Source: an uncultured Clostridia bacterium (GTDB lineage: Bacteria > Bacillota > Clostridia > TANB77 > CAG-508). From it: a DNA stretch of 64,000 bases. Location of the stretch: the NCBI GenBank assembly GCA_934178475.1, contig CAKPQH010000002.1, positions 62,001 through 126,000 on the forward strand. The letters run 5' to 3'. Made by a program: the position numbers and the translations under genes. This document shows, piece by piece, positions 19,003 to 28,083 of the stretch; within the stretch, counting starts at the first letter, position 1; each line of letters starts with the position of its first letter. The notes under the pieces are model-generated. The model ran no database searches and had not been told where the DNA came from. It saw only the letters and a list, made by a program, of their open reading frames with translations.

Positions 19003-20370
19003 ATGATAAAATTAAGAAAAGTAATATTAATTACATTAATATACATAGGATTAATTTTAATAAGTACAAAATCATTTGCAACTACAGGAACAACAATTAA
19101 AAATACAACTAGGCTTAGAGAAGAACCATCAACTAGTTGCTCTACAGTATACCTAATTTCAGCAGAACAAAAAGTTGAAATTGTATCTGAGGAGGGAGAA
19201 TGGTATAAGGTTTCATATAATAATGATGGCAAGAAATTCCAAGGATATATTAGAAAAGATATGTTATCTGTTGAAGGAGAAGTAAGTAATAATAAACAAG
19301 AAAATGAAAATCAAGAAAACGATGAGGCTTCTCAAATAAGTGAAAATGAAACAACAAGTCAAGAGGGTGAAAATACACTTCAAAATGAAAAAAATCAAAT
19401 TGAAGAAGGATATACAGGAATATTAAGTAATAATATTACAATTAGAATATTACCATCTATTAATTCTACTCAAATCGGAGAAATTACTGCAAATACAAAA
19501 GTACAAGTAAAAGAAGTAATAAATAAATGGTGTAAAATAGAAACAGATAATGAATCAGGATGGGCATTAATAAAGAAGGTAGAAAGCAAAAATGAGGATA
19601 CATCATCTGTAGAAAATACTGAAAAAGTTGATGAACAAAAACCGGAAGAAAGGGTTGAAGAACCTAAAGTAGAAGAAAAAAAGGAAGAAAAGAAAATATT
19701 GTATGTTAGTACTGAAACAGTTAACATGAGAGAAAAAGCAGAAACATCATCTAAAATACTTAAACAATTATCATTAAATGATACAGTTGAAGTGGTGCAA
19801 CAAGTAGATGGAACATGGACTAAAGTTTCTAAAGATGGAAAAGAAGGATATATTGCTAGTAAGTTTTTATCTGAAAGTAAGACAGAAGTTACATCTAGAA
19901 GTTTAACGAAATCAAGAAGTGAAGAAGAAAATTTAAAAGATGATACAACAACAGCACCTGCTTTACCGAATGTAAACAATACAGTATCGCAATCAAAAGG
20001 TGAAGAAGTGGTTGCTTATGCTAAACAATATTTAGGATGCAAATATGTATCAGGAGGAGCATCACCAAAATCAGGATTTGATTGTTCTGGATTTACATAT
20101 TACGTATTTAAAAATTTTGGAATAACATTAAATAGATCTTCAGGAGCTCAAGTTTCAAATGGAACACAAGTAGATAAAGAGGATTTACAACTAGGAGATT
20201 TAGTTTTATTCCAAGGATGGGGAACAACATCAATTGGTCATGTAGGAATATATATAGGGGGAAATTCATTTATACATGCAGCTAATGGAAACAAAGGAGT
20301 AGTTATTACTTCACTTTCAGATTCATATTATTCTAAAAAATATGTAACAGCAAGAAGAGTAATAAATTAA
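19003..20370 (+). CDS. Secreted SH3-domain NlpC/P60 peptidoglycan hydrolase
   Basis: The 455-residue protein has a signal peptide (basic MIKLRKV, hydrophobic core, cleavage near SFA-TT at about 25-27). Three bacterial SH3 domains follow, at about 30-90, 140-200 and 230-300, separated by acidic low-complexity linkers. The C-terminal NlpC/P60 domain holds the catalytic Cys361 in FDCSGFTYY and His413 in GHVGIYIGG, with a third polar residue in FIHAAN. Such enzymes cut the D-gamma-glutamyl-meso-diaminopimelate bond in peptidoglycan stem peptides. The start is the ATG at 19003 after AGGAG. Thirty-two serine/threonine-rich residues link SH3 to the enzyme domain. comEC follows by eight bases. Confidence 0.93.
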   Translation: MIKLRKVILITLIYIGLILISTKSFATTGTTIKNTTRLREEPSTSCSTVYLISAEQKVEIVSEEGEWYKVSYNNDGKKFQGYIRKDMLSVEGEVSNNKQENENQENDEASQISENETTSQEGENTLQNEKNQIEEGYTGILSNNITIRILPSINSTQIGEITANTKVQVKEVINKWCKIETDNESGWALIKKVESKNEDTSSVENTEKVDEQKPEERVEEPKVEEKKEEKKILYVSTETVNMREKAETSSKILKQLSLNDTVEVVQQVDGTWTKVSKDGKEGYIASKFLSESKTEVTSRSLTKSRSEEENLKDDTTTAPALPNVNNTVSQSKGEEVVAYAKQYLGCKYVSGGASPKSGFDCSGFTYYVFKNFGITLNRSSGAQVSNGTQVDKEDLQLGDLVLFQGWGTTSIGHVGIYIGGNSFIHAANGNKGVVITSLSDSYYSKKYVTARRVIN

Positions 20371-20378
20371 GGAGGAAA

Positions 20379-22979
20379 ATGTTACAGACAAGACCAATAA
20401 TACCTATAGTGATAGGTTATATATTAGGAATTATAATAGGGCTATACTTTAAAATAAGTATAGTTCTTATTTTTTTAGGTTTTTATATTATAAAGATATT
20501 ATTAAGAATTTATAAAGCTACATCTGAAAAAATAAAAAGAAAAAATGAAGATAAAAAAGTAAGAAAACTTAAATTAATATCAATAAAAAGATGCTTTAGA
20601 TATGTAAAGATTATTTTTAATAAAAAAGTTATTTTGATTATAGTAGTAAGTTCAATAATTTCTAATACAATAATACATTATCAAAATAATAAGTATGATA
20701 ATTTATATAATTTTGAAGATGATGAAAAAATATTAGTTACAGGAAAAATTATAAGTAATAAAAAAGAAAAAGAATATAAAGACATATATATAATAAAAGT
20801 TGAAAAGGTAAATAACAAAGATAATTTTAAAAATACTAATTTATACTTATATGTAAAATCAAACAAAAAAATTGAATTTAAATATGGAGATAAAATTGAA
20901 ATATCAGGAACATTTACTAAAGGCGAAGTACAAAGAAATTATAAAGGGTTTAATTATAGAGAATATTTAAAGACAGTAAAAGTATATGGTATTTTGACAT
21001 TAGATAAATATAAAGTAATAGATGTAAATGCAAATAATTTTATTAGAACATTTTCAAATAATATCTTTTTGAACATAAAAAATAAGGTAAATGAAAATTT
21101 AAGCAAAGAAATTTCATCAATTGTGTTAGGGATAACTTTAGGGTATACTGAAGAAATTGATGAAAATATAAAAATACAATTTAGTTCTTGTAATATTTCT
21201 CATATACTTGCTGTATCAGGTATGCATGTAGGATATATTATGATTTTTATGCAAAAAATATGTGATAATATATTTGGAAAAAGGAAAAGCAAAATATTTA
21301 TTAGTATAATTTTAGTATTTTATATGATTTTATGTGGTTTTTCTCCATCAGTAGTAAGAGCAGGGATTTCTGGGATTATAATACTTATGGCGGGAGTAGT
21401 TCATAGAAAAAATAATTTGTGGAATAATATTTGTTTATCATTGTTAATAATCTTAATTTACAATCCTTTTTTAATAAGAAACGTAGGATTATTACTTTCA
21501 TATGGTGGTACTATTGGAATTATAATTGTTAGTGAAAATATAGAAAATTTTTTCTTTTTAATAGAAGAAAATTATGAAGAAAAAAATAAAAGGAAAAGAA
21601 AATTAATTAAGTTGGGGAAAAGAACAAGAAAGTTATACAATAAAATTAAAGAAAATATCATAATAACATTATCTGTAATGATAGTTATTTTACCTATAAT
21701 TGTAAATACATTTAACGTTATACCGTGCATAAGCATTATACTTAGTTTAATTATTAGTAGCATAATAGCGCCAATAATAATTATGTGCTTTATATATATT
21801 ATTAGTATCAATATAATAAATATAAATATATTTTCAAATATTATTAATTACATTGTTAGTATGTTATTAAAAATAGTTGAAATAGGAGATAAAATTCCAA
21901 TGAATAAAGCTTTGTTTATTACATCAAATATTTTTGAAATATGTATTTATTATATAATTAGCTTAGTAGGAATTACTTTATTTAGAATATATCATACAAG
22001 AAATAACAGTATTACAGAAATTAGAGTAAAAAATATAATTAGTTTATTAAAATATAGATTTAGAGAAAAAATACAAAAGATTGGTCAGGAAAAGTATAAG
22101 AAAATAATTGCATTTTTAATTTGTGGAGTATTTTTAAGTATATGTATATTTAATACATATATTCCAAGAAAATTAAGAATTCATTTTGTTGATGTTGGAC
22201 AAGGAGATTGCACATTTATAGTAACGCCAAGAAATAATAAAATTTTACTAGATGGAGGTGGCAGTGAATTTAGTTCATATAGTGTTGGAGAAAAAATATT
22301 ATTACCGTATTTATTAGATAGAAGAATATTAAAAATAGATTATATGATATTTAGTCATTTTGATTCTGATCATTGTGAAGGACTTCTATATATTATGAAA
22401 AAAATTAAAGTTGATAATGTGGTTATAGCAAATCAATATGAAACAAGTGAGAATTATAAGAAATTTATTGAAATAGCAAATAGAAAAAGGACAAATGTAA
22501 TAATAGCAGAAGCTGGAGACAGAGTAACTATTGAGAAAAATTTATTTTTTGATGTTTTGTGGCCTGATAAAAATAATATGATTTCAGAAAATGCTATTAA
22601 TAATAATTCTTTAGTATGTAAACTTAATTATAAAAGATTTTCTATATTATTTACAGGAGATGTTGAAGAAATTGCAGAAAAAACAATTTTAAATAAATAT
22701 AAAAAATCAAATGAAAATATATTAAAATCTACTGTTTTAAAAGTTGCACATCATGGTTCAAAAACATCCTCTATAAAAGAATTTCTAGATAAGGTAAAAC
22801 CATTATATGCATTAATAGGAGTCGGAAAGAACAATAAATTTGGACATCCGTCAGATAATACAATAAAAAAATTGAAATATATAAATACAATAGTTTATCG
22901 AACAGATATAAATGGAGAAATAATACTTACAACAGATGGAGAGAAAATATGGAAAAAGACGTTGGTTAAATCTAAATAA
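20379..22979 (+). CDS. comEC: DNA internalisation channel protein ComEC/Rec2
   Basis: This 866-residue polytopic membrane protein is the putative channel for single-stranded DNA uptake in natural competence. N-terminal helices lead into an OB-like DUF4131 region with KILVTGKIISNK. The ComEC core follows, with its signature HILAVSGMHVGYI (about residues 278-290) and several membrane helices. The C-terminal metallo-beta-lactamase-like domain starts at RIHFVDVGQGD, has HxDxDH at 660-665 (HFDSDH) and VAHHGSKTSS near the end, so its metal-binding residues look intact. No comEA or comFA is adjacent. It is probably cotranscribed with the wall hydrolase upstream. Confidence 0.95.
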   Translation: MLQTRPIIPIVIGYILGIIIGLYFKISIVLIFLGFYIIKILLRIYKATSEKIKRKNEDKKVRKLKLISIKRCFRYVKIIFNKKVILIIVVSSIISNTIIHYQNNKYDNLYNFEDDEKILVTGKIISNKKEKEYKDIYIIKVEKVNNKDNFKNTNLYLYVKSNKKIEFKYGDKIEISGTFTKGEVQRNYKGFNYREYLKTVKVYGILTLDKYKVIDVNANNFIRTFSNNIFLNIKNKVNENLSKEISSIVLGITLGYTEEIDENIKIQFSSCNISHILAVSGMHVGYIMIFMQKICDNIFGKRKSKIFISIILVFYMILCGFSPSVVRAGISGIIILMAGVVHRKNNLWNNICLSLLIILIYNPFLIRNVGLLLSYGGTIGIIIVSENIENFFFLIEENYEEKNKRKRKLIKLGKRTRKLYNKIKENIIITLSVMIVILPIIVNTFNVIPCISIILSLIISSIIAPIIIMCFIYIISINIININIFSNIINYIVSMLLKIVEIGDKIPMNKALFITSNIFEICIYYIISLVGITLFRIYHTRNNSITEIRVKNIISLLKYRFREKIQKIGQEKYKKIIAFLICGVFLSICIFNTYIPRKLRIHFVDVGQGDCTFIVTPRNNKILLDGGGSEFSSYSVGEKILLPYLLDRRILKIDYMIFSHFDSDHCEGLLYIMKKIKVDNVVIANQYETSENYKKFIEIANRKRTNVIIAEAGDRVTIEKNLFFDVLWPDKNNMISENAINNNSLVCKLNYKRFSILFTGDVEEIAEKTILNKYKKSNENILKSTVLKVAHHGSKTSSIKEFLDKVKPLYALIGVGKNNKFGHPSDNTIKKLKYINTIVYRTDINGEIILTTDGEKIWKKTLVKSK

Positions 22980-23050
22980 AATATTGACAAAGTATCAGAA
23001 ACGTTGTAAAATAAAAAACAATGAAATGAGAAATTAAATATTTAATATAT

Positions 23051-23106
23051 AAAAGTTAGAACCAAGGGGAAAATCTCTTAAGTTTTAACTTTTTTATTGG
23101 TTCTAA
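23051..23106 (+). promoter_or_regulatory. Overlapping inverted repeats, probable terminator after comEC
   Basis: TTAGAACCAA (23056-23065) and TTGGTTCTAA (23097-23106) are perfect inverted repeats. Inside them AAAAGTTA can pair alternatively with the TTTTAACTTTTTT segment that runs into a T-run. The arrangement allows two exclusive folds, so it may be a plain terminator or an attenuator. I see no recognised riboswitch class. Confidence 0.4.
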
Positions 23107-23222
23107 AAATATAAGAGGAGGGATGTACATACAAATTATTCAGATGGAAAATTATCTGTAGAATTTTAAAAGAAGCATTAGGATATGGAATTAAAGGCGA
23201 AGTAGAAATAAGGAGGAAGAAT

Positions 23223-23648
23223 ATGGAAGAGAGATATAAAGTTAAAGTTTTTGTTGATTTATTGTTGGAAAAAGATGGAAAGGTATTATTGGGGCTAAGA
23301 AAAAATAGAAAAAGCTATTCTAATATGTGGGATTTACCAGGAGGGCATCTTGAAAAAGATGAGGATATTTTTGAAGCTATGATTAGAGAAGTAAAAGAAG
23401 AAATAGGAATTGATATAAAAAGAAAAGATCTAGAAATTATTCATATAAGACATAGTATAAAAAAAGATGCATTAAATTTTGTATTTATAGCTAATAAATA
23501 TGAAAATGAGATAGTTAATAATGAACCAGATTTATGCGAAGAATTAAAATGGTTTGATATAGATAATTTACCAGAAAATATAATACCAAAGATAGAAAAA
23601 GAAATAAGTGAAATAAAAAATAATATTAAATATAGTTATGATAAATAA
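23223..23648 (+). CDS. Nudix hydrolase
   Basis: The 141-residue protein carries a complete Nudix box, GHLEKDEDIFEAMIREVKEE followed by IGI, which binds divalent metal and cleaves nucleoside diphosphates linked to another group. The usual beta strand with GLRKNRKSYSNMWDLPGG precedes the box. MutT-like cleaning of damaged nucleotides or a metabolic role are both possible; the substrate cannot be read from the sequence. An AAGGAGGAAGAAT leader gives a strong ribosome binding site. The bases 23110-23220 before it look like decayed coding sequence but hold no convincing gene. Confidence 0.9.
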   Translation: MEERYKVKVFVDLLLEKDGKVLLGLRKNRKSYSNMWDLPGGHLEKDEDIFEAMIREVKEEIGIDIKRKDLEIIHIRHSIKKDALNFVFIANKYENEIVNNEPDLCEELKWFDIDNLPENIIPKIEKEISEIKNNIKYSYDK

Positions 23649-23726
23649 AAACAAAATATAACAAAAAGTATAAAATTTGGAATTTTGAAGATAATAATAA
23701 CAATTATAGAAAAGGAGATTAATTTT

Positions 23727-24164
23727 ATGTGGAAGAAATTAATGTTATGTATAATTGGAATTATTGTCTTTTTTTTAGTTGCATGGAGTGTAATAAGAGT
23801 AAGTGATAGTAAAAAAGAAGAAAAACAAAATTTGTTAATTGAGGATAATTTAAATGTAACTAATATATCAGAAGCAGAGGTTACAGATGACTGTATAAAT
23901 GAATGGAGTGATTATAATGAAATCACAGAAGAAACGAAAAATACAGATAATTCCTTAGGAGAAGAAAATACAAGATATATTATAAAAAACGAAAATGATT
24001 ATGTAACAATATATGTAGTACAAGAAAATGGTAAAGAAGTTTTATATAAAAAAACAAGTATATATTCTAAATTTTTATGTGAAGAGGATTTAGAATTATT
24101 AGATAAAGGAATAGAAATAATTGGAAAAGAAGAATTAAATAAAATTATAGAAGATTTTGAATAA
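23727..24164 (+). CDS. Small membrane-anchored protein of unknown function
   Basis: This 145-residue protein has one N-terminal hydrophobic helix (about residues 5-23, LMLCIIGIIVFFLVAWSVI) followed by an acidic extracytoplasmic part that ends in a small domain (NDYVTIYVVQENGKEVLYKKTS). It resembles the many short BofC-like or regulator-type anchored proteins of Clostridia, but I cannot assign a family. The ATG at 23727 follows AAGGAG by nine bases; an in-frame upstream extension lacks a ribosome binding site. It stands between a Nudix gene and the T-box operon. Confidence 0.7.
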   Translation: MWKKLMLCIIGIIVFFLVAWSVIRVSDSKKEEKQNLLIEDNLNVTNISEAEVTDDCINEWSDYNEITEETKNTDNSLGEENTRYIIKNENDYVTIYVVQENGKEVLYKKTSIYSKFLCEEDLELLDKGIEIIGKEELNKIIEDFE

Positions 24165-24210
24165 CATGAAGAAAAGAAAATGGAACTTAAAGAAAAGAAA
24201 ATGAAACTAG

Positions 24211-24239
24211 TTGACAAATTAAAAAAAATATATTAAAAT
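24211..24239 (+). promoter_or_regulatory. Promoter of the T-box aspS-gatCAB operon
   Basis: TTGACA (24211-24216), 17-base spacer, TAAAAT (24234-24239), about 20 bases before the first T-box helix. Confidence 0.8.
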
Positions 24240-24257
24240 ATATATTATGAATAAATA

Positions 24258-24471
24258 ATTGCGTTGAAAATGAAAGAATCTATGTAATTGCTATTAGAGA
24301 ATAAGGGTCACCGGCTGAAAGCCCTTTTGGTTAAAGTAGATATCGAAACACATTGGAGCAATATGAAATAAAGTGGAAAGTTTAAATTAAAAATTAAGGT
24401 TACAACTTTCAAGTTAGGGTGGTACCGCGGATTATATATTCGTCCCTGCAGTTTAGCAGGGACGATTTTTT
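24258..24471 (+). ncRNA. T-box riboswitch leader, probable Asn (AAC) specifier
   Basis: The leader has the conserved T-box sequence AGGGTGGTACCGCGG (24416-24430) and a terminator, CGTCCCTGC pairing with GCAGGGACG (24441-24464), with a T-run at 24466-24471. Stem I closes with ATTGC (24258-24262) against GCAAT (24358-24362). Inside it ATCTAT pairs with GTAGAT and AATG with CATT, leaving ATCGAAACA on the 3' side as specifier loop. In it AAC (24347-24349) is followed by a purine, as expected for a specifier, and matches tRNA-Asn. GAA (Glu) overlaps it. Uncharged tRNA would favour the antiterminator and switch on aspS-gatCAB. The T-box itself is certain; the specifier is inferred from hand folding. 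Confidence 0.9.
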
Positions 24472-24509
24472 ATGTAAAAATTGTTTCTGCAAGAGAAAGG
24501 AGCAATTTT

Positions 24510-26258
24510 ATGAAAGAATTTAGAACAGTACGTTGCGATGAAATAACATTAGAAGACGTAGGAAAAGAAGTAAGGATAGCAGGATTTGTAGAAACTATCA
24601 GAGATTTAGGAGGAGTAGTATTTTTAGATATTAGAGATATGTATGGTATAACTCAAGCAGTTACATCAGCAGATTCTCAAGATGTAGATTTAGCATCACA
24701 CATTCCTATTGAATCAACAGTTACAATTTTAGGAAAAGTAAGAAAAAGATCAGAAGATACTATAAACACTAAATTGAAAACAGGATTGGTAGAAGTATTT
24801 ATTGAAGACATAGAGATTTTAGGAAAAAGAACAAGAAACTTACCTTTTGAAGTAAATAAAGACCAAGAAGTAAGAGAAGATTTGAGATTAAAATATAGAT
24901 ATTTAGATATAAGAGGAGAAAAGTTAAAAAATAATTTAATTTTAAGAGCAAAAGTCATACAATATTTAAGAAATCAAATGATAGAAAAAGGTTTCTTAGA
25001 AGTTCAAACACCTATACTTACTTCATCATCTCCTGAAGGAGCAAGAGACTATTTAGTTCCAAGTAGAATTCATAAAGGAAAATTTTATGCACTTCCACAA
25101 GCACCACAACAATTTAAACAATTATTAATGGTATCTGGAATTGATAAATATTTTCAAATTGCACCATGCTTTAGAGATGAAGATGCAAGAGCAGATAGAG
25201 CACCAGGAGAGTTTTATCAATTAGATATGGAAATGTCTTTTGCGACACAAGAAGATGTATTTGAAATTATAGAAGAAGTAATATATAATACCTTCAAAGA
25301 ATTTTCTGAAAAGAAAATATCAGACTATCCATTTGAAAGAATAAAATACAGAGAAGCAATGATTAAATATGGAACAGATAAACCTGATTTAAGAAATCCA
25401 TTAGTAATAATTGACTTATCAGAATTCTTTAATAAATGTACATTTAAACCATTTATAGGAAGAACAGTAAGAGCTATAAAAGTGAATGGACACATGTCTA
25501 AAGGATTTCATGAAAAGATGCTTTCATATGCAATGAGTATAGGAATGGGAGGACTTGGATATTTAGAAGTACAAGATGATTATAGTTTTAAAGGTCCTAT
25601 TGATAAATTTATTCCTATAGAGTATAAAAAAGAGTTATTAGAGTTAGGAAACTTAGAAAAGGGAGATACAATCTTCTTTATAGCTGATAACGAAAAAAGA
25701 GCTACAGAACTTGCAGGTCAAATAAGAACAGAATTAGCTAAAAGACTTGACTTAATAGAAAAAGATGTATTTAAATTTTGCTGGATAGTAGATTTTCCAA
25801 TGTTCGAACTAGATGAACAAGGAAAACTTAGTTTCAGTCATAATCCTTTTTCAATGCCACAAGGTGGATTAAAAGCTTTAAATGAAGAAAATCCATTAGA
25901 TATACTTGCATATCAATATGATTTAGTATGTAATGGAATAGAGCTTTCATCAGGAGCGGTAAGAAATCATGATATAGAAATTATGATTAAAGCTTTTGAA
26001 ATGGCAGGTTATACGGAAGAGGAAGTTAAGACAAAATTTGGAGCATTATATACTGCATTCCAATATGGGGCACCACCACATGCAGGTATAGCACCTGGAG
26101 TTGATAGAATGATTATGCTACTTACTGAAGCGGAAAATATAAGAGAAGTTATAGCTTTTCCATTGAGCAGTAAAGCAGAAGATTTAATGATGGGAGCACC
26201 TGGAAAGGTATCAAACAAACAATTAAGAGAAGTGCATATAAAAATTGATGAAAAATAA
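24510..26258 (+). CDS. aspS: Aspartyl-tRNA synthetase, possibly Asp/Asn-tRNA acting
   Basis: This 582-residue class II synthetase has an N-terminal OB anticodon-binding domain (GFVETIRDLGGVVFLDIRD), the long bacterial insertion domain and motif 2 (FRDEDARADRAPGEFYQLDMEMSF region). Motif 3 is present as GIAPGVDRMIMLL. It is the first gene of an operon with gatCAB and sits under a probable Asn T-box, which suggests that it may also charge tRNA-Asn with Asp for amidation. However, the position after 'RD' is Leu (RDLGG). As I recall, non-discriminating bacterial enzymes usually have His there, so the specificity remains open. A strong GAAAGGAG site precedes the ATG. Confidence 0.93.
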   Translation: MKEFRTVRCDEITLEDVGKEVRIAGFVETIRDLGGVVFLDIRDMYGITQAVTSADSQDVDLASHIPIESTVTILGKVRKRSEDTINTKLKTGLVEVFIEDIEILGKRTRNLPFEVNKDQEVREDLRLKYRYLDIRGEKLKNNLILRAKVIQYLRNQMIEKGFLEVQTPILTSSSPEGARDYLVPSRIHKGKFYALPQAPQQFKQLLMVSGIDKYFQIAPCFRDEDARADRAPGEFYQLDMEMSFATQEDVFEIIEEVIYNTFKEFSEKKISDYPFERIKYREAMIKYGTDKPDLRNPLVIIDLSEFFNKCTFKPFIGRTVRAIKVNGHMSKGFHEKMLSYAMSIGMGGLGYLEVQDDYSFKGPIDKFIPIEYKKELLELGNLEKGDTIFFIADNEKRATELAGQIRTELAKRLDLIEKDVFKFCWIVDFPMFELDEQGKLSFSHNPFSMPQGGLKALNEENPLDILAYQYDLVCNGIELSSGAVRNHDIEIMIKAFEMAGYTEEEVKTKFGALYTAFQYGAPPHAGIAPGVDRMIMLLTEAENIREVIAFPLSSKAEDLMMGAPGKVSNKQLREVHIKIDEK

Positions 26259-26276
26259 TTTATAAGGAGTGATTGT

Positions 26277-26564
26277 ATGAAGGTTAGTAAAGAAGAAATC
26301 AAGCATATTGCAAATTTAGCAAGATTAGAAATTGATGAGAGCGAAATTGATAATTATATACTTAATTTACAAGATATTTTAAATTTTGCTAATATTGTAA
26401 ATAACGCACCTGTAGAAAATTTAGATGTTACAATCGGAGCAAATGAAGCTAAAAATGTATTTAGAAAAGATGAAGTAGAAGTATTTGAAGATAATGAAGC
26501 TTTACTTGCAAATGCTAAAGAAAAAGAAAGAAATATGTTCAAAATTCCAAAGGTTATAAATTAA
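26277..26564 (+). CDS. gatC: Asp-tRNA(Asn)/Glu-tRNA(Gln) amidotransferase subunit C
   Basis: GatC is the small 95-residue subunit that wraps around GatA and stabilises the GatCAB complex. The conserved start VSKEEIKHIANLARLEIDE and the later RKDEV segment are visible. It follows aspS by 18 bases with a GGAG site and precedes gatA in the standard C-A-B order. Confidence 0.95.
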   Translation: MKVSKEEIKHIANLARLEIDESEIDNYILNLQDILNFANIVNNAPVENLDVTIGANEAKNVFRKDEVEVFEDNEALLANAKEKERNMFKIPKVIN

Positions 26565-26601
26565 AAAAGCTTACGAATAGGAGTAAAAAGGAGGCTAATT
26601 A

Positions 26602-28083
26602 ATGAATATTATAGATTTAAGTGTACACGAATTAAGAGAAAAAATAAAAAATAAAGAAGTGACTGCTCAAGAAATAACAAAAGCATATATAGATAGAATA
26701 AATGATAAAGAAAAAGATGTGGAAGCATTTGTTACACTTCTTGAAGAAGAAGCTATAAGCAAAGCTAAAACTATTGATGAAAAAAGAGCAAATGGTGAGC
26801 TTTTAAACAATTTAGCTGGTATTCCAATAGGTATCAAAGATAATATTTGTACAAAAGGAATAAAAACTACATGTAGTTCTAAAATGTTAGAAGATTTTGT
26901 TTCACCATATGATGCAACAGTAATGAATAAATTAAATGATGAAAAATTAATCACTTTAGGAAAACTTAATATGGATGAATTTGCCATGGGAGGTTCTACA
27001 GAAACATCATATTTTAAGAAAACAAAAAATCCATGGGATTTAACTAAAGTACCAGGGGGTTCATCAGGAGGAAGTGCAGCAGCAGTTGCAAGTAAAATGG
27101 TACCTTGGGCTTTAGGATCAGATACAGGAGGAAGTATTAGACAACCAGCAGCTCTTTGTGGAGTGGTTGGATTAAAGCCAACATATGGACTTGTTTCAAG
27201 ATATGGATTAGTTGCTTTTGCTTCTTCACTTGATCAAATAGGACCAATAACAAAAGACGTAAGAGATAGTGCAATTCTTTTAAATCTTATAGCAGGACAT
27301 GATAGAAAAGATACTACATCAGTTGATGAACCTAGAAAGGATTATGAAAAAGCATTAACAGGAAATGTTAAAGGATTAAAAATAGGTGTTCCAAGAGAAT
27401 TTTTTGGAGAAGGAATAAATAGTGAAGTTAAGGAAAAATTAGAAGAAGCAATAGAAACATATAAAAAGTTGGGTGCTGAAATAGAAGAATTTTCTTTAGA
27501 TATTGCAAAATATGCTTTAGCAACTTATTATATAATTGCTTGTGCAGAAGCTAGTTCTAATTTAGGAAGATTTGATGGAATTAGATATACTTATAGAGCA
27601 AAAGATTTTAAGGATTTAAAAGATTTGTATAAGAAAACAAGAAGTGAAGCATTTGGAGCAGAGGTAAAAAGAAGAATTATACTTGGAACATATGTGTTAT
27701 CTTCAGGATATTATGATGCATATTACAAAAAAGCTCAACAAGTTCGTACATTAGTAAAAAATGAATTTGATAAAGGTTTTGAAAAATATGATGTTATACT
27801 TACTCCAACATCACCAACAGTAGCTTTTGGAATTGGAGAAAAATCTGATAATCCATTAGAAATGTATTTAGCAGATATTTGTACTGTTTCTGTAAATATT
27901 GCAGGATTACCAGGAATTTCAATTCCTTGTGGAGTAGATAGCAATGGATTACCAATTGGTATGCAGTTAATTGGAAATAAATTCCAAGAAGAAACTATAT
28001 TAAATGCAGCTTATAGTTTTGAACAAGAATATAAATTTAGAGAGAAATATGAACCAGAATTTAAAAAAGGAGGTGCAATTTAA
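26602..28083 (+). CDS. gatA: Asp-tRNA(Asn)/Glu-tRNA(Gln) amidotransferase subunit A
   Basis: GatA is the glutaminase subunit (amidase-signature family) that releases ammonia from glutamine for amidation of mischarged tRNA. The Ser-cis-Ser-Lys catalytic residues are in place: Lys79 (GIKDN), Ser154 in GGSSGGS and Ser178 in [11 protein letters not shown], the same numbering that I know for the Staphylococcus aureus enzyme. At 493 residues it is full length. Its stop codon touches the start codon of gatB (28084), and a GGAGGTG site for gatB lies inside the end of gatA. Confidence 0.97.
   Translation: MNIIDLSVHELREKIKNKEVTAQEITKAYIDRINDKEKDVEAFVTLLEEEAISKAKTIDEKRANGELLNNLAGIPIGIKDNICTKGIKTTCSSKMLEDFVSPYDATVMNKLNDEKLITLGKLNMDEFAMGGSTETSYFKKTKNPWDLTKVPGGSSGGSAAAVASKMVPWALGSDTGGSIRQPAALCGVVGLKPTYGLVSRYGLVAFASSLDQIGPITKDVRDSAILLNLIAGHDRKDTTSVDEPRKDYEKALTGNVKGLKIGVPREFFGEGINSEVKEKLEEAIETYKKLGAEIEEFSLDIAKYALATYYIIACAEASSNLGRFDGIRYTYRAKDFKDLKDLYKKTRSEAFGAEVKRRIILGTYVLSSGYYDAYYKKAQQVRTLVKNEFDKGFEKYDVILTPTSPTVAFGIGEKSDNPLEMYLADICTVSVNIAGLPGISIPCGVDSNGLPIGMQLIGNKFQEETILNAAYSFEQEYKFREKYEPEFKKGGAI

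Noticed and set aside
24165..24257. Additional small gene before the T-box
   Set aside because: The stretch contains the promoter and no open frame with a ribosome binding site.
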